A stretch of 64,000 nt of DNA from Dickeya lacustris (GCF_029635795.1 NZ_CP114280.1:2976001-3040000), one strand, 5' to 3'. Shown: positions 43,900-58,836, numbered from the stretch's first letter. Numbers and translations are program-made. The notes: generated from the sequence alone by a model not told the origin.

Positions 43900-45033
43900 A
43901 TGACAGAGATGGAAATCTGGCTTAGGTTTGCGTTAGTCAGGGGAATAAACGCCCGGCGCTGTACTGAGTTGTGTGAGTGCTTACTCGCTGCTAATGACTT
44001 TTCCGACCGCTATCTGCGAGCCTTGGGGTTAAAGGAACGTCAAATTGTACAGTTTTTCCATTTAAAGCATCAGGACGTTGATGCAGTGGCCCGTTGGCAG
44101 GAGCATCCCTTACATCATTTAGTGACATTTAATCACCCTGATTACCCTCCTTTGCTAGAGCACATTACGTCACCGCCTTTGTGCCTTTTTGTCGAGGGAG
44201 ATAAGTCTGCGCTTTCGTTACCACAGGTGGCGGTAGTCGGAAGCCGCCATCACACGCCGTATGGTGAACAGTGGGGAGACTATTTTGGCCAGTCTCTTGC
44301 CGCGCATTCGCTGGTTGTTACCAGTGGTCTTGCTATAGGTATTGATGGAATTGCACACCGAGCCGCTTTGGATGCCGGTGGAAAAACGATTGCCGTGCTT
44401 GGAAGTGGACTACATCATCTGTACCCGGCCCGTCACCGCGATCTTGCTGGCGACATTGTGGCGCATGGTGGCACATTGGTCTCCGAGTTCTTGTTAGATA
44501 CTCCCCCGCTACCCGTTAACTTTCCCCGGCGTAACCGTATTATCAGTGGACTTAGCCTTGGCGTGCTGGTGGTTGAAGCATCACTGCGTAGTGGCTCGCT
44601 GGTGACAGCTCGTTATGCATTGGAACAAAACCGGGAGGTCTTCGTGTTGCCTGGCGCACTGGGCAATCCCATGACTGAAGGGAATCATTGGTTGATACAA
44701 CAAGGTGCTTATCTCGTGACTCAACCCAAAGACATTTTTGCGCAACTCCATAATGGCCTGCGTTGGTTTGCCGATATTTCCAATGAGAGCAGTCCTGAAA
44801 TTATTTGCTCAACGCACAGTGAACGGGAATTGCCATTTGCTGATGTGTTGGCTACCGTAGGAGATGAGGTTACACCTGTTGACGTTGTCGCTGAACGTGC
44901 CGGCCAACCTGTGCCAGAGGTAGTGAATAAGTTACTGGATCTGGAGTTAGCAGGGTGGATCGCAGCTGTACCCGGCGGCTATGTCCGAATAAGGAGGGCA
45001 GGCCATGTTCGACGTACTCATGTACTTGTTTGA
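43900..45033 (+). CDS. dprA: DNA-processing protein DprA (Smf)
   Basis: A 377-residue Rossmann-fold protein that in competent bacteria loads RecA on incoming single-stranded DNA. Visible blocks: [44 protein letters not shown] and a C-terminal winged helix ([18 protein letters not shown]). It overlaps smg by 29 nt in another frame. Confidence 0.95.
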   Translation: MTEMEIWLRFALVRGINARRCTELCECLLAANDFSDRYLRALGLKERQIVQFFHLKHQDVDAVARWQEHPLHHLVTFNHPDYPPLLEHITSPPLCLFVEGDKSALSLPQVAVVGSRHHTPYGEQWGDYFGQSLAAHSLVVTSGLAIGIDGIAHRAALDAGGKTIAVLGSGLHHLYPARHRDLAGDIVAHGGTLVSEFLLDTPPLPVNFPRRNRIISGLSLGVLVVEASLRSGSLVTARYALEQNREVFVLPGALGNPMTEGNHWLIQQGAYLVTQPKDIFAQLHNGLRWFADISNESSPEIICSTHSERELPFADVLATVGDEVTPVDVVAERAGQPVPEVVNKLLDLELAGWIAAVPGGYVRIRRAGHVRRTHVLV

Positions 45034-45478
45034 AACTTACATCCACAATGAAACTGAAATGCGTGTTGATCAGGATACGTTGACTGATGACCTCACTCGC
45101 GCTGGATTTGATCGTGATGATATTTACAGCGCACTCGACTGGCTGGAGAAATTGGCTGATTTACAAGAAGGCCAAACACCGCCATTGGCTCTCGCCAGCG
45201 ATCCTCTGGCTGTACGTATTTACACCGCTGAAGAGGAACAACGGCTTGATGCAGATTGCAGGGGCTTTTTGCTGTTTCTTGAGCAAATCAAAGTATTAAG
45301 CCTGGAAACCCGCGAGATGGTGATTGATAGGGTGATGGCGCTTGAGACGCAAGACTTCGATCTTGAAGATCTCAAATGGGTTATTTTGATGGTGTTGTTC
45401 AACGTGCCGGGTTGTGAAAATGCATATCAGCAAATGGAAGATTTACTCTTTGAGCCTCATGAAGGGTATTTGCAGTAG
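45005..45478 (+). CDS. smg: Smg family protein
   Basis: A 157-residue acidic protein (DUF494) starting [16 protein letters not shown]. Function is unknown. Conserved blocks include [13 protein letters not shown] and the near C-terminal [18 protein letters not shown]. Start overlaps the end of dprA, with AGGAGG in the dprA frame. Confidence 0.94.
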   Translation: MFDVLMYLFETYIHNETEMRVDQDTLTDDLTRAGFDRDDIYSALDWLEKLADLQEGQTPPLALASDPLAVRIYTAEEEQRLDADCRGFLLFLEQIKVLSLETREMVIDRVMALETQDFDLEDLKWVILMVLFNVPGCENAYQQMEDLLFEPHEGYLQ

Positions 45479-45497
45479 CCAGGAATCTGAGTAAATC

Positions 45498-46061
45498 ATG
45501 GTGAAGCCGGTACTGACTGTTGAAACACAGCAACAGGTTTGCCCTGATTGTGGGGCTGCGCTGGTTATCCGTTCGGGTAAGCGCGGCCCATTTTTCGGTT
45601 GTTCCAGTTATCCTGACTGTAACTATGTTCGAGCATTAAAACCGTATGCCGATGGGCATGTGGTGAAAGTGCTTGATGGCCAACAATGTCCTCTTTGTCA
45701 TGCAATATTGGTGCTGCGCCAGGGGCGGTATGGCATGTTTATCGGGTGCAGCCGTTATCCTGATTGTGAACATACGCAGACGATAGATAGCCCCGATGAA
45801 ACCTCTGCTTTGTGCCCCCAGTGTGGCGAAGGGCGATTATTGCAACGTAAGTCGCGTTACGGAAAAGTCTTTTATGCGTGTGAGCGTTATCCGGCTTGCC
45901 AGTTTGCCCTGAATCACGCACCTGTCGCAGGTACCTGTATCCACTGCCACTATCCTTTATTGATTGAAAAGAGAACGGCGCAAGGTATTAAGCGTTTTTG
46001 CGCCAGCAAGCTGTGTGGTAAACCTGTAACTGATGACCTTTCCCAGAATGACGAAGTGTAA
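45498..46061 (+). CDS. yrdD: YrdD, topoisomerase-type zinc-ribbon protein
   Basis: A 187-residue protein built from repeated four-Cys zinc ribbons homologous to the C-terminal ribbons of topoisomerase I. Units begin near CPDCGAAL, CPLCHAIL and CPQCGEG, each ending with a YPxC motif, and a fourth, divergent one begins CIHCHYPLL. It has no topoisomerase catalytic domain. Probably binds single-stranded DNA; its role is unknown. Confidence 0.92.
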   Translation: MVKPVLTVETQQQVCPDCGAALVIRSGKRGPFFGCSSYPDCNYVRALKPYADGHVVKVLDGQQCPLCHAILVLRQGRYGMFIGCSRYPDCEHTQTIDSPDETSALCPQCGEGRLLQRKSRYGKVFYACERYPACQFALNHAPVAGTCIHCHYPLLIEKRTAQGIKRFCASKLCGKPVTDDLSQNDEV

Positions 46062-46100
46062 ATGCGTCAGTAGCAACAGTAGTGAATATAGGTAAGTAAC

Positions 46101-46661
46101 GTGACGACAGAAGAATTAGTTCCACTTATTCAATTACTACGTGAAGAGCGGGTGATTGCGTATCCGACAGAGGCCGTATTTGGCCTTGGCTGCGATCCCG
46201 ATAGCGAGATTGCAGTAGAAAGATTGTTGGCATTAAAACAAAGGCCAAGAGATAAAGGGCTGATTTTGATCGCGGCAAATTATCAGCAGCTTGAACCTTA
46301 TGTGGAGATATCTGCATTATCAGAGAGCCAGCGTCAGGCCGTTTTCGCAACCTGGCCGGGCCCTTTTACTTGGGTTATCCCCGCTAAATCGACAACGCCA
46401 GAGTGGTTGACGGGGCGTTTTAGCTCACTGGCTGTGCGTGTCAGCGATCATCCACTGGTGCAGCGGCTTTGCCTTGATTTTGGAAAACCGCTGGTTTCCA
46501 CCAGCGCTAACTTAAGCGGTCAGCCGCCTTGTCGCACTTATCAGGAAGTCATAGCGCAGTTCGATAGCCATTTCCCTGTACTTAACGGTGATGTTGGTGG
46601 TCGATTAAATCCGTCGGAAATTCGAGATGCGTTGACTGGCGAAATGCTACGTCAAGGGTAG
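46101..46661 (+). CDS. tsaC: L-threonylcarbamoyladenylate synthase TsaC
   Basis: A 186-residue YrdC-domain enzyme that makes threonylcarbamoyl-AMP for the t6A37 modification of ANN-decoding tRNAs. Motifs: [23 protein letters not shown] and STSANLSG. It uses a GTG start. It overlaps by one base the frame that runs into aroE. Confidence 0.95.
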   Translation: MTTEELVPLIQLLREERVIAYPTEAVFGLGCDPDSEIAVERLLALKQRPRDKGLILIAANYQQLEPYVEISALSESQRQAVFATWPGPFTWVIPAKSTTPEWLTGRFSSLAVRVSDHPLVQRLCLDFGKPLVSTSANLSGQPPCRTYQEVIAQFDSHFPVLNGDVGGRLNPSEIRDALTGEMLRQG

Positions 46662-46681
46662 TGACTATTTGGAGAACGAAT

Positions 46682-47509
46682 GTGTCTGTAATTCCCTCTT
46701 TTGCTGTTTTTGGACATCCTATTGCACATAGCAAATCGCCGCGCATTCATGCGTTGTTCGCTGCACAAACCGGCCGTACATTGGCCTATGAACGTATCCT
46801 GGCACCGCTGGATAATTTTGAAGAAAGTCTGCGTGCCTATTTTCAGCAGGGAGCGCAAGGTGCCAATATTACTGCTCCTTTTAAAGAGCGGGCGTGTGGT
46901 GTTATGCATAGCTTGAGTGAGCGAGCATCATCTGCCGGTGCCGTAAATACAGTATTAAAGCGTGATGATGGCTCTTTATATGGTGATAATACGGATGGCA
47001 TTGGCTTATTGAGTGACCTGCAACAGCACGACTTTATTGCATCGGGCTGTAATGTTTTGCTGATTGGCGCTGGCGGAGCTGCTCGCGGCGTTATCCAACC
47101 GTTGCTGACATATGGATGTCGCTTGGTCATCACGAATCGCACCTTTGATAAGGCTGCATCGCTGGCACAGCATTTCTCAACAGTTGGTGAAATAAAAGCG
47201 TTACCGATGGAAGAATTAAATGGCCATCATTTTGATTTGATTATTAATGCGACATCATCCGGTGTTGCGGGCGGTGTCCCTGCATTACCAGCATCGTTAA
47301 TCTCAGCAGCAACCTGCTGCTACGATATGTTTTATTTAGCTGGGCCAACACCTTTTTTAGCATGGTGCATTCAACATGGCGCGCAGCGTTATCTGGATGG
47401 CATGGGGATGTTGGTTTGGCAAGCAGCGCATGCGTTCCAGTTATGGCATGGTCTGATGCCTGATGTCGGCCCGGTTATTGAGAAAATGAAACACGAGCTG
47501 GCAGGATGA
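46682..47509 (+). CDS. aroE: Shikimate dehydrogenase
   Basis: A 275-residue NADPH-dependent enzyme converting 3-dehydroshikimate to shikimate in aromatic amino acid synthesis. Substrate residues lie in [11 protein letters not shown], the catalytic Lys in ITAPFKER and the Asp in NTDGIGLL; the NADP motif is [11 protein letters not shown] place a GTG start at 46682, because the overlapping ATG at 46680 is out of frame and GGAG sits at a fitting distance. The frame is open upstream to 46661. Confidence 0.94.
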   Translation: MSVIPSFAVFGHPIAHSKSPRIHALFAAQTGRTLAYERILAPLDNFEESLRAYFQQGAQGANITAPFKERACGVMHSLSERASSAGAVNTVLKRDDGSLYGDNTDGIGLLSDLQQHDFIASGCNVLLIGAGGAARGVIQPLLTYGCRLVITNRTFDKAASLAQHFSTVGEIKALPMEELNGHHFDLIINATSSGVAGGVPALPASLISAATCCYDMFYLAGPTPFLAWCIQHGAQRYLDGMGMLVWQAAHAFQLWHGLMPDVGPVIEKMKHELAG

Positions 47510-47790
47510 ATCAGCATATTCAATACCCTGACCGAGAAGCATGGTCTGATGACGAGTACGCCATCGTGTTTCCGGTTCTCGTTGGCGGATTTCAGCATGA
47601 CTGTGTGCTTGGGCAAAGCACACTGCTCGCGCGTTATGGCAATAAAGCACCAGAGCAGTGGCTGGCGCTGTTCCGTCAACATCGTTGGGACTGGGAAGAA
47701 GAGTTCGAACGCGCCATCCGTAATGACGAATATGATGACGTCGGGCGTTTTGTCCTTCCTTCGGATGGGGTAAATCAGACGGATGCATGA
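47506..47790 (+). CDS. yrdB: DUF1488 / YrdB family protein
   Basis: A 94-residue protein beginning [13 protein letters not shown] and containing [19 protein letters not shown], as in YrdB. Function unknown. It overlaps aroE by four bases (ATGA). Confidence 0.92.
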   Translation: MNQHIQYPDREAWSDDEYAIVFPVLVGGFQHDCVLGQSTLLARYGNKAPEQWLALFRQHRWDWEEEFERAIRNDEYDDVGRFVLPSDGVNQTDA

Positions 47791-47808
47791 CTGGTAATGG
47801 GGGAGCCA

Positions 47809-48360
47809 TCAGCCATTCGACGCTGGCGTAGTCATATATTCATTTTTCCAACGTACGTAATTATCGGAAGAATAAAGTAGCCCATTTTTTTCTTGTTCAG
47901 TCAGTGGGCGAATCTTTCTGGCTGGGCTACCAAGGTAAAGATGGCCCTTCTCTAATGTTTTTCCTGAGGATACCAGGCTGCCAGCACCAATAATGACATC
48001 ATCTTCAATGACTGCACCATCAAGGATTATCGATCCCATACCGACAAGCACGCGATTGCCGATGTGACAACCGTGTAGCATCACTTTATGTCCAACGGTG
48101 ACGTCCTCTCCAATAATTAACGGATTGCCGATAGAGTTTGTTTCGGATCGATGCGTGACGTGAAGGACGCTACCATCCTGAATATTAGTACGAGCTCCTA
48201 TTTTGATAGCGTTGACATCGCCTCTGATAACAACCAATGGCCAGACACTGACATTTTCAGCAAGCGTCACATCGCCAATAATGACGCTTGAGGGATCTAT
48301 CATGACGTTTTCGCCAATGACTGGGTGAGTATTTTTGAACGCACGCAATGGATGAGACAT
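47809..48360 (-). CDS. yrdA: Gamma-carbonic-anhydrase family protein YrdA
   Basis: A 183-residue left-handed beta-helix (hexapeptide repeat) protein. His residues in LHVTH and MLHGCHIG form the trimer-interface metal site of the gamma-CA family. Carbonic anhydrase activity is not assured for this branch. Start at 48360 (MSHPLRAFK) fits family length; the frame extends upstream. It is convergent with yrdB and divergent from the rRNA operon. Confidence 0.93.
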   Translation of the reverse strand: MSHPLRAFKNTHPVIGENVMIDPSSVIIGDVTLAENVSVWPLVVIRGDVNAIKIGARTNIQDGSVLHVTHRSETNSIGNPLIIGEDVTVGHKVMLHGCHIGNRVLVGMGSIILDGAVIEDDVIIGAGSLVSSGKTLEKGHLYLGSPARKIRPLTEQEKNGLLYSSDNYVRWKNEYMTTPASNG

Positions 48361-48503
48361 ATTTCCATCATCTCCAAAAGGATAAAAAGTGAGTGAGATC
48401 GTTAACAGATCCGGCATTTCGCTCAGAAAATAACGCCGATCGTACAATAACTCAACGCAGGGGTGGAAAAATGTGCGAACAGAAAAAAAGATCGAAAAAA
48501 GGG

Positions 48504-48531
48504 TTGTGTAACCCGTTCGGATCCCTATAAT
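48504..48531 (+). promoter_or_regulatory. rRNA operon promoter P1
   Basis: A -35 TTGTGT (48504-48509), 16-bp spacer and perfect -10 TATAAT (48526-48531), followed by a GC-rich discriminator (GCGACCCC). Just upstream lies an A-rich tract (48482-48500), a likely UP element. This matches the design of E. coli rrn P1, controlled by ppGpp and Fis. Confidence 0.85.
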
Positions 48532-48600
48532 GCGACCCCACTGACACGGCAACAGCGGCAACGCAACGCGGTGTCAGCAAAGAGAAAACGAAAATAAACG

Positions 48601-48628
48601 TTGACTCTTCATGAGGAAAGCGTAGTAT
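48601..48628 (+). promoter_or_regulatory. rRNA operon promoter P2
   Basis: A -35 TTGACT (48601-48606), 16-bp spacer and -10 TAGTAT (48623-48628), ~97 bp after P1, as in other enterobacterial rrn operons. Confidence 0.8.
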
Positions 48629-48665
48629 ACGCCACCTCGCGACAGCAGGCTCAGGCCGGTCGCAC

Positions 48666-48677
48666 TGCTCTTTAACA
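48666..48677 (+). promoter_or_regulatory. rrn leader boxA
   Basis: TGCTCTTTAACA, the boxA antitermination signal read by NusB and S10. A second copy lies before 23S. Confidence 0.9.
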
Positions 48678-48822
48678 ATTAATCAGACAATCTGTGTGGG
48701 CACTCGCAGGACACTTCGCAAAAACTTTTGTGAAAGTCTTGAAGAGTGACAACAGTTAATTCATTACGAATAAACAGTAAATTCTTTGAGCACCGTTTTC
48801 TTCGGAAAACACAATCAAACTT

Positions 48823-50367
<1,545 letters not shown>

Positions 50368-50435
50368 CCGAGTGAAGAGTCTGCGTGGTGTCCACACAGA
50401 TTGTCTGATGAAGAAAACGAGCAGTAAAACCTTAT

Positions 50436-50512
<77 letters not shown>

Positions 50513-50570
50513 GTTTCGCGAGGGTGCGAGAGCACGGCGCGGGGCTGAAAAAGGTTGTACTCACTACGAT

Positions 50571-50646
50571 GGGGCTATAGCTCAGCTGGGAGAGCGCCTG
50601 CTTTGCACGCAGGAGGTCTGCGGTTCTATCCCGCATAGCTCCACCA
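50571..50646 (+). tRNA. alaT: tRNA-Ala (TGC)
   Basis: A 76-nt tRNA with encoded CCA and anticodon TGC at 50604-50606. All stems pair. The T-loop reads TTCTATC instead of TTCGATC, so position 57 is a pyrimidine rather than the usual purine. Confidence 0.95.
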
Positions 50647-50696
50647 TTAACGAATGACTTCAGAGTGTACTGGAAACAGTATGCTGCGAAGTATTC

Positions 50697-50708
50697 TGCT
50701 CTTTAACA
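50697..50708 (+). promoter_or_regulatory. Spacer boxA before 23S
   Basis: TGCTCTTTAACA repeated in the 16S-23S spacer after tRNA-Ala, as in other enterobacterial rrn operons; renews Nus-dependent antitermination. Confidence 0.88.
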
Positions 50709-50811
50709 ATCTGGAACAAGCTGAAAATTGAAACGACAGCATGTGTATGCGAATGCATGTGTTGTTCGAGTCTCTCAAAAACTTGCATCCCGAAACACTT
50801 TCGGGTTGTGA

Positions 50812-53721
<2,910 letters not shown>

Positions 53722-53839
53722 ACAACACCGAAGGTGTTTTGGTGAGAGACGCAGAGAATAGATTCAGCTTGTTCAGAGATTGGTTCGGGTGGTTATGTGG
53801 AAGCGAAAGCGGAGTATAACGGCCGGAATGAAAAGAATT

Positions 53840-53959
53840 TGCCTGGCGGCGATAGCGCGGTGGTCCCACCTGACCCCATGCCGAACTCAGAAGTGAAACG
53901 CCGTAGCGCCGATGGTAGTGTGGGGTCTCCCCATGCGAGAGTAGGGAACTGCCAGGCAT
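53840..53959 (+). rRNA. rrf: 5S ribosomal RNA
   Basis: 120 nt, starting TGCCTGGCGGC and ending ACTGCCAGGCAT, with complementary ends and the CCGAACTCAGAAGTGAAA loop. Lies 118 nt after 23S. Confidence 0.97.
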
Positions 53960-53973
53960 TAAATAAGGCGAAG

Positions 53974-53999
53974 GGCCCGGTCGAAAGACCGGGCCTTTT
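53974..53999 (+). terminator. rRNA operon terminator
   Basis: A 9-bp stem GGCCCGGTC / GACCGGGCC with loop GAAA, followed by TTTTG, 14 nt after 5S. Equivalent to rrn T1. Confidence 0.92.
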
Positions 54000-54544
54000 G
54001 TTTTGGGTGCGGTTTAAGCGGGGGTGGGGCAATGGGGGCCCGGCACGTCGCATGCTGTGCCGTAACACACGGTCAGGCATGAAACCACGCGCCCTGTGCT
54101 GACACCCCGCCCGCTTGTCTCACCCGGTGCTATCGAAACACCAACCCATCATTGCTCAGAAGCAGATTGTTGGGAGACGCGAAGCTTGCCAGAGCCGCCC
54201 TTGACCTGCGCCTGAACCGCCATACCGTTTGTTAAAGCCGGTCTATTGGGTTTCAGACCGGCTTTTGTGTCACCCTTGCAGAAATCTTATCAATACGTCA
54301 GCATCACTACCCAGGCTTTTGCTCTTCTTGTCCATTTAGCTCGATTTTATGTATAACCATTTGAAGTATAAATAAATTTATGTCATTGGCTATTTATTTG
54401 GGCTTGATGGCAGCACCCCCCTTATTTGCCCAGCTATGCTTATCTTTAAATTGCATATTCAAAGTTGATTTTTGAATGAAAGATTTTCAACCTGGTGGGT
54501 TATGGCTCGACATTGTGTTTGAAAATCGCTATCTTTGGCTGCCT
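54000..54544. other. Intergenic stretch, rRNA operon to metA
   Basis: No gene or further tRNA is visible. The segment holds a second terminator hairpin at 54235-54266 and then AT-rich DNA before the metA operator. In E. coli yjaA and yjaB lie between rrnE and metA; I see no trace of them here. Confidence 0.55.
54235..54266 (+). terminator. Second terminator downstream of rrf
   Basis: A 10-bp stem AAGCCGGTCT / AGACCGGCTT with 10-nt loop and a following TTTTG. It would act as a back-up terminator for the rRNA operon. Confidence 0.75.
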
Positions 54545-54576
54545 AGAAGGCTAAACGTATAAACGTATAAACGTAT
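54545..54576 (+). promoter_or_regulatory. Tandem MetJ operator (four met boxes) before metA
   Basis: Four adjacent 8-bp units: AGAAGGCT, then AAACGTAT three times. Each agrees with the met box AGACGTCT at six of eight positions, and the strict 8-bp period is the architecture MetJ needs for cooperative binding with S-adenosylmethionine. It lies 19 bp before the metA ATG. Confidence 0.75.
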
Positions 54577-54594
54577 GTAATAAGGGGTGAGGTT

Positions 54595-55524
54595 ATGCCG
54601 ATCCGGGTTCCTGATGAGTTACCAGCGGTCAGTTTCTTGCGTTATGAAAATGTCTTTGTCATGACCTCTTCGCGCGCCAGAACGCAGGAAATTCGCCCGT
54701 TGAAGGTATTGGTGCTTAACCTGATGCCAAAGAAAATCGAGACGGAAAATCAGTTTTTGCGCCTGCTATCAAACTCTCCTTTGCAGATAGATATTCAGCT
54801 ATTGCGCATCGATAGTCGCGAGTCCAAGAATACCCCAACGGAGCATCTCAATAATTTTTATTGTGATTTTGAAGATATTGAGCATGAAAATTTTGATGGT
54901 CTGATCGTAACCGGTGCCCCATTGGGATTGGTCGATTTCTGTGATGTGGTGTATTGGCCACAGATAGAGCGCATCGTCAGTTGGGCTAAAGAGCATGTTA
55001 CCTCCACCCTGTTTGTCTGCTGGGCGGTTCAGGCGGCGCTCAATGTGCTTTACGGTATTCCAAAATTGACGCGAGAGGTGAAACTGTCAGGGGTTTACTC
55101 TCATCATACTTTGCAGCCTCATGCATTGTTGACGCGTGGTTTTGATGAAACCTTTCTGGCTCCCCACTCCCGCTATGCTGATTTTCCTTGTGATGTGATT
55201 CGCGAGCATACTGACTTAGAGATTCTGGCAGAGTCTGATGTGGCGGGGGCCTATCTGTTCGCCAGTAAGGATAAGCGCCTGGCGTTTGTGACCGGGCACC
55301 CTGAATATGATGCCTTGACGCTGGCTGGCGAATATTTCCGAGACAGCGATGCAGGGCTTGCGCCAGCGGTGCCGGAGAATTATTTTCCCCATAATGACCC
55401 TCAGCAAACACCTCGAGCCAGCTGGCGTAGCCATGGGCATTTACTGTTTGCTAATTGGCTGAATTATTACGTTTATCAGATAACACCGTTCGATTTGCGT
55501 CGAATGAATCCCACGTTGGATTAA
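54595..55524 (+). CDS. metA: Homoserine O-succinyltransferase MetA
   Basis: A 309-residue enzyme, the first committed step of methionine synthesis (homoserine acylation, normally from succinyl-CoA). The catalytic triad is present: Cys142 in [10 protein letters not shown], His235 and Glu237 in VTGHPEYD. Preceded by a tandem MetJ operator and followed by a terminator. A metH gene for the last step lies 6 kb downstream. Confidence 0.96.
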   Translation: MPIRVPDELPAVSFLRYENVFVMTSSRARTQEIRPLKVLVLNLMPKKIETENQFLRLLSNSPLQIDIQLLRIDSRESKNTPTEHLNNFYCDFEDIEHENFDGLIVTGAPLGLVDFCDVVYWPQIERIVSWAKEHVTSTLFVCWAVQAALNVLYGIPKLTREVKLSGVYSHHTLQPHALLTRGFDETFLAPHSRYADFPCDVIREHTDLEILAESDVAGAYLFASKDKRLAFVTGHPEYDALTLAGEYFRDSDAGLAPAVPENYFPHNDPQQTPRASWRSHGHLLFANWLNYYVYQITPFDLRRMNPTLD

Positions 55525-55544
55525 CCTCTTTCTCGTTTTTCCTC

Positions 55545-55572
55545 AAGGCACCCAAGGGTGCCTTTTCTTTTT
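55545..55572 (+). terminator. Terminator after metA
   Basis: A 9-bp stem AAGGCACCC / GGGTGCCTT with AA loop and TTTCTTTTT tail, 20 nt past the metA stop. Confidence 0.85.
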
Positions 55573-55700
55573 ATTTCAATGCATTAAATGTACGCCATTT
55601 TTACACGCGTCATTCCATCTTCTTTAGAAATGCCATCCTCTATTTCGTGTGACTTTTAATTCATTAAAATCAATTCATTAAGTTCATTTAAAATAAAAAA

Positions 55701-55715
55701 TGGAAATAGTTTTTG
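55701..55715 (+). promoter_or_regulatory. Probable IclR operator before aceB
   Basis: TGGAAATAGTTTTTG resembles the IclR box TGGAAATNATTTCCA, with the left half-site perfect. It lies 111 bp before aceB in an AT-rich promoter region between the metA terminator and the aceB start, where IclR acts in E. coli. Confidence 0.55.
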
Positions 55716-55825
55716 ATTTTAATTTTTGTTGCGTTAGGCTTGGTGCTGTTGGCTGAAAAATGTTCGAGTGTGGTACGTAAAGTATACGCTCATGAATGCG
55801 GTATGGGTTGAACAGGAATGACAAC

Positions 55826-57424
55826 ATGACGCAACAGACAGTAAGCACAGAATTACAGTTCATTACGCCATTTGGTGAGGCAGAGCGGCAGATTTTGACA
55901 CCGGATGCCATCGCTTTTCTTACCGAATTGGTGGTGCGTTTTGCCCCTCAACAGCATCGCCTGCTGGACGCACGTAAATTGGTGCAGGCACGTATTGATA
56001 CCGGAGAGCTGCCGGGTTTTATTTTGGAAAGTGATTCCATTAAAAATGATGACTGGAAAATTCGCGGTATTCCCGCCGATCTGGTCGATCGTCGTGTCGA
56101 AATTACCGGCCCGGTAGAGCGCAAAATGGTGATTAATGCGCTGAATGCCAACGTGAAAGTGTTCATGGCGGATTTTGAGGATTCACTGGCTCCCTCTTGG
56201 TCAAAAGTTATTGATGGGCAAGTGAATTTACGTGATGCGGTGCGCGGCACCATCAGCTATACCAGCGATACCGGTAAAATTTATCAACTGAATGCGAATC
56301 CGGCGGTGCTGATTTGCCGGGTACGCGGGCTGCACCTGCCGGAAAAGCACGTGCTGTGGCAAGAGCGCGCGGTTCCTGCCAGTTTGTTCGATTTTGCACT
56401 CTATTTTTTTCACAACTATCGCCCATTGCTGGCAAAAGGCAGCGGCCCCTATTTCTATTTGCCGAAAACCCAGTCATGGCAAGAGGCGGCCTGGTGGAGC
56501 GAGGTGTTTAGCTATACCGAGGCATATTTTAATTTGCCACGCGGCACCATCAAAGCGACGGTGCTGATAGAAACGTTACCTGCCGTTTTTCAGATGGACG
56601 AAATTCTCTATTACCTGCGCGATCACATTGTTGGGTTGAACTGCGGACGTTGGGATTACATTTTCAGTTATATCAAGACGTTGAAAAATCATCCCGATCG
56701 CGTATTGCCGGATCGCCAGTCAGTCACCATGGATAAGCCGTTTTTGAGTGCCTACTCACGTTTGCTGATTAAAACCTGCCACCGGCGTGGCGCATTGGCA
56801 ATGGGGGGGATGGCGGCGTTTATTCCGAGTAAAGATGCCGAGCGCAATGGCTGGGTGCAGGAAAAGGTGCGTCAGGACAAGGAACTGGAAGCCCGCAACG
56901 GTCATGACGGCACCTGGATTGCCCATCCTGGTCTGGCCGACACGGTGATGCCGGTATTCAATCAATGGCTGGGCGAGCGTGCGAATCAGTTGGATGTGTT
57001 GCGTGAAGATGATGCTCCAGTGACCGCTGATGAACTGTTGGCCCCTTGCCCGGGCGAGCGCACTGAAACGGGAATGCGCGCCAATATTCGCGTGGCGGTG
57101 CAATACATCGAAGCCTGGATTTCCGGTAACGGCTGCGTGCCGATTTACGGGCTGATGGAAGATGCCGCCACGGCCGAAATCTCCCGTACCTCAATCTGGC
57201 AGTGGATTCGCCACGGTAAAACCCTGAGTGACGGGCGTGTTGTCACCAAGGTGCTGTTTCGCCAGATGTTAGCGCAAGAGATGCAGGTGATTCGCCGCGA
57301 GCTGGGCGATGCGCGTTTTGACGGCGGTCGCTTCGAGGAGGCAGGCCGTTTGATGGAGCAGATTACCACGCAGGATGCGTTAATCGACTTTCTCACCCTA
57401 CCCGGTTACGACTTATTGGCTTAA
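55826..57424 (+). CDS. aceB: Malate synthase A
   Basis: A 532-residue TIM-barrel enzyme that condenses glyoxylate and acetyl-CoA into malate. Recognised from the DFEDSLAPSW segment, the RPRGLHL-like block and GLNCGRWDYIFS motif, and a C-terminal cap. Start at 55826 (MTQQTVSTELQF) fits family length; the frame extends ten codons upstream. First gene of aceBAK. Confidence 0.96.
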   Translation: MTQQTVSTELQFITPFGEAERQILTPDAIAFLTELVVRFAPQQHRLLDARKLVQARIDTGELPGFILESDSIKNDDWKIRGIPADLVDRRVEITGPVERKMVINALNANVKVFMADFEDSLAPSWSKVIDGQVNLRDAVRGTISYTSDTGKIYQLNANPAVLICRVRGLHLPEKHVLWQERAVPASLFDFALYFFHNYRPLLAKGSGPYFYLPKTQSWQEAAWWSEVFSYTEAYFNLPRGTIKATVLIETLPAVFQMDEILYYLRDHIVGLNCGRWDYIFSYIKTLKNHPDRVLPDRQSVTMDKPFLSAYSRLLIKTCHRRGALAMGGMAAFIPSKDAERNGWVQEKVRQDKELEARNGHDGTWIAHPGLADTVMPVFNQWLGERANQLDVLREDDAPVTADELLAPCPGERTETGMRANIRVAVQYIEAWISGNGCVPIYGLMEDAATAEISRTSIWQWIRHGKTLSDGRVVTKVLFRQMLAQEMQVIRRELGDARFDGGRFEEAGRLMEQITTQDALIDFLTLPGYDLLA

Positions 57425-57449
57425 TCCTGTTTAATAAAAAGGAATCCCT

Positions 57450-58757
57450 ATGAATATCTCTCGTACCCAACAAATCGAACAATTAGAACAGACATGGCGC
57501 GCCCCGCGCTGGGAGGGCATCACCAGGCCGTATCGTGCCGAGGATGTGGTAAACCTGCGCGGCTCGGTCAACCCGGCATGCACATTGGCGCAGCTTGGGG
57601 CCGAAAAACTGTGGGCATTATTAAACGGGGCCTCGCGTAAGGGGTACGTCAACTGCCTCGGCGCGCTGACCGGCGGGCAGGCGTTACAACAGGCGAAAGC
57701 CGGGCTGGAGGCGGTTTATCTTTCCGGCTGGCAGGTAGCGGCGGATGCTAACCTGGCGGCCAGTATGTACCCGGATCAATCGCTCTACCCGTCGAACTCG
57801 GTGCCTGCGGTGGTGCAGCGCATTAACAATACCTTCCGGCGGGCGGATCAGATCCAATGGTCGAATGGCATCGGGCCGGACGACCCGCGTTATACCGACT
57901 ATTTTTTGCCGATTGTGGCGGATGCCGAAGCCGGTTTTGGCGGTGTACTCAATGCGTTTGAGCTGATGAAATCGATGATTGAGGCTGGTGCGGCGGCGGT
58001 GCATTTCGAAGACCAGCTCGCCTCGGTGAAGAAGTGTGGTCACATGGGCGGCAAGGTGTTGGTGCCGACGCAAGAAGCGGTGCAAAAACTGGTGGCGGCA
58101 AGGCTGGCAGCCGATGTCATGGGGGTGCCGACGCTGTTGGTCGCGCGAACCGATGCCGACGCCGCCGACCTGCTGACGTCTGATTGCGATGACTATGACC
58201 GTGATTTTGTTACCGGTGAGCGCACGGCGGAAGGCTTCTATCGAACCCGTGCTGGGGTAGATCAGGCCATCAGTCGAGGCCTGGCTTATGCGCCTTATGC
58301 CGATTTGGTGTGGTGTGAAACCTCAACGCCCGATCTGGCGTTAGCCCGACGTTTTGCCGAGGCCATTCACGCGCGTTTCCCCGGTAAGTTGCTGGCGTAT
58401 AACTGCTCGCCATCCTTTAACTGGCAGAAGAATCTGGATGACAGCACCATTGCCCGCTTTCAGGATGAACTGTCGGCGATGGGCTACAAGTACCAGTTCA
58501 TCACCCTGGCCGGTATTCACAGCATGTGGTTCAACATGTTCGACCTGGCGCATGCCTACGCACAGGGCGAGGGCATGAAACATTACGTTGAAAAAGTGCA
58601 GCAACCGGAGTTTGCCGCCATCAAAAACGGCTACACCTTCTCCTCGCACCAGCAGGAGGTGGGAACCGGGTATTTCGACAAAGTCACCACCCTGATTCAG
58701 GGCGGGTCATCATCGGTCACGGCGTTGACCGGTTCGACGGAAGAACAGCAGTTCTAA
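57450..58757 (+). CDS. aceA: Isocitrate lyase
   Basis: A 435-residue enzyme splitting isocitrate to glyoxylate and succinate. The active-site loop KKCGHMGGK (catalytic Cys) and FNWQKNL are intact. An AGGAA-type Shine-Dalgarno precedes the ATG, 25 nt after aceB. Allows growth on acetate and fatty acids. Confidence 0.97.
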   Translation: MNISRTQQIEQLEQTWRAPRWEGITRPYRAEDVVNLRGSVNPACTLAQLGAEKLWALLNGASRKGYVNCLGALTGGQALQQAKAGLEAVYLSGWQVAADANLAASMYPDQSLYPSNSVPAVVQRINNTFRRADQIQWSNGIGPDDPRYTDYFLPIVADAEAGFGGVLNAFELMKSMIEAGAAAVHFEDQLASVKKCGHMGGKVLVPTQEAVQKLVAARLAADVMGVPTLLVARTDADAADLLTSDCDDYDRDFVTGERTAEGFYRTRAGVDQAISRGLAYAPYADLVWCETSTPDLALARRFAEAIHARFPGKLLAYNCSPSFNWQKNLDDSTIARFQDELSAMGYKYQFITLAGIHSMWFNMFDLAHAYAQGEGMKHYVEKVQQPEFAAIKNGYTFSSHQQEVGTGYFDKVTTLIQGGSSSVTALTGSTEEQQF

Positions 58758-58775
58758 GATCAACACACTGCACCC

Positions 58776-58804
58776 TCGCGGCCAGCCTGATGCTGGCCGC
58801 GAGC
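58776..58804 (+). other. Stable hairpin in the aceA-aceK spacer
   Basis: A perfect 12-bp GC-rich stem, CTCGCGGCCAGC and its complement, with a 5-nt loop and no following T run. It lies between aceA and aceK, where such structures can stabilise upstream mRNA and lower aceK expression. Confidence 0.75.
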
Positions 58805-58836
58805 CGTTTAATGGGTGATGACAGAAGGAGCGGTCG

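Noticed and set aside
46661..46681. Upstream GTG start for aroE directly at the tsaC stop
   Set aside because: The GTG at 46682 gives a family-like N-terminus and has a better-placed Shine-Dalgarno.
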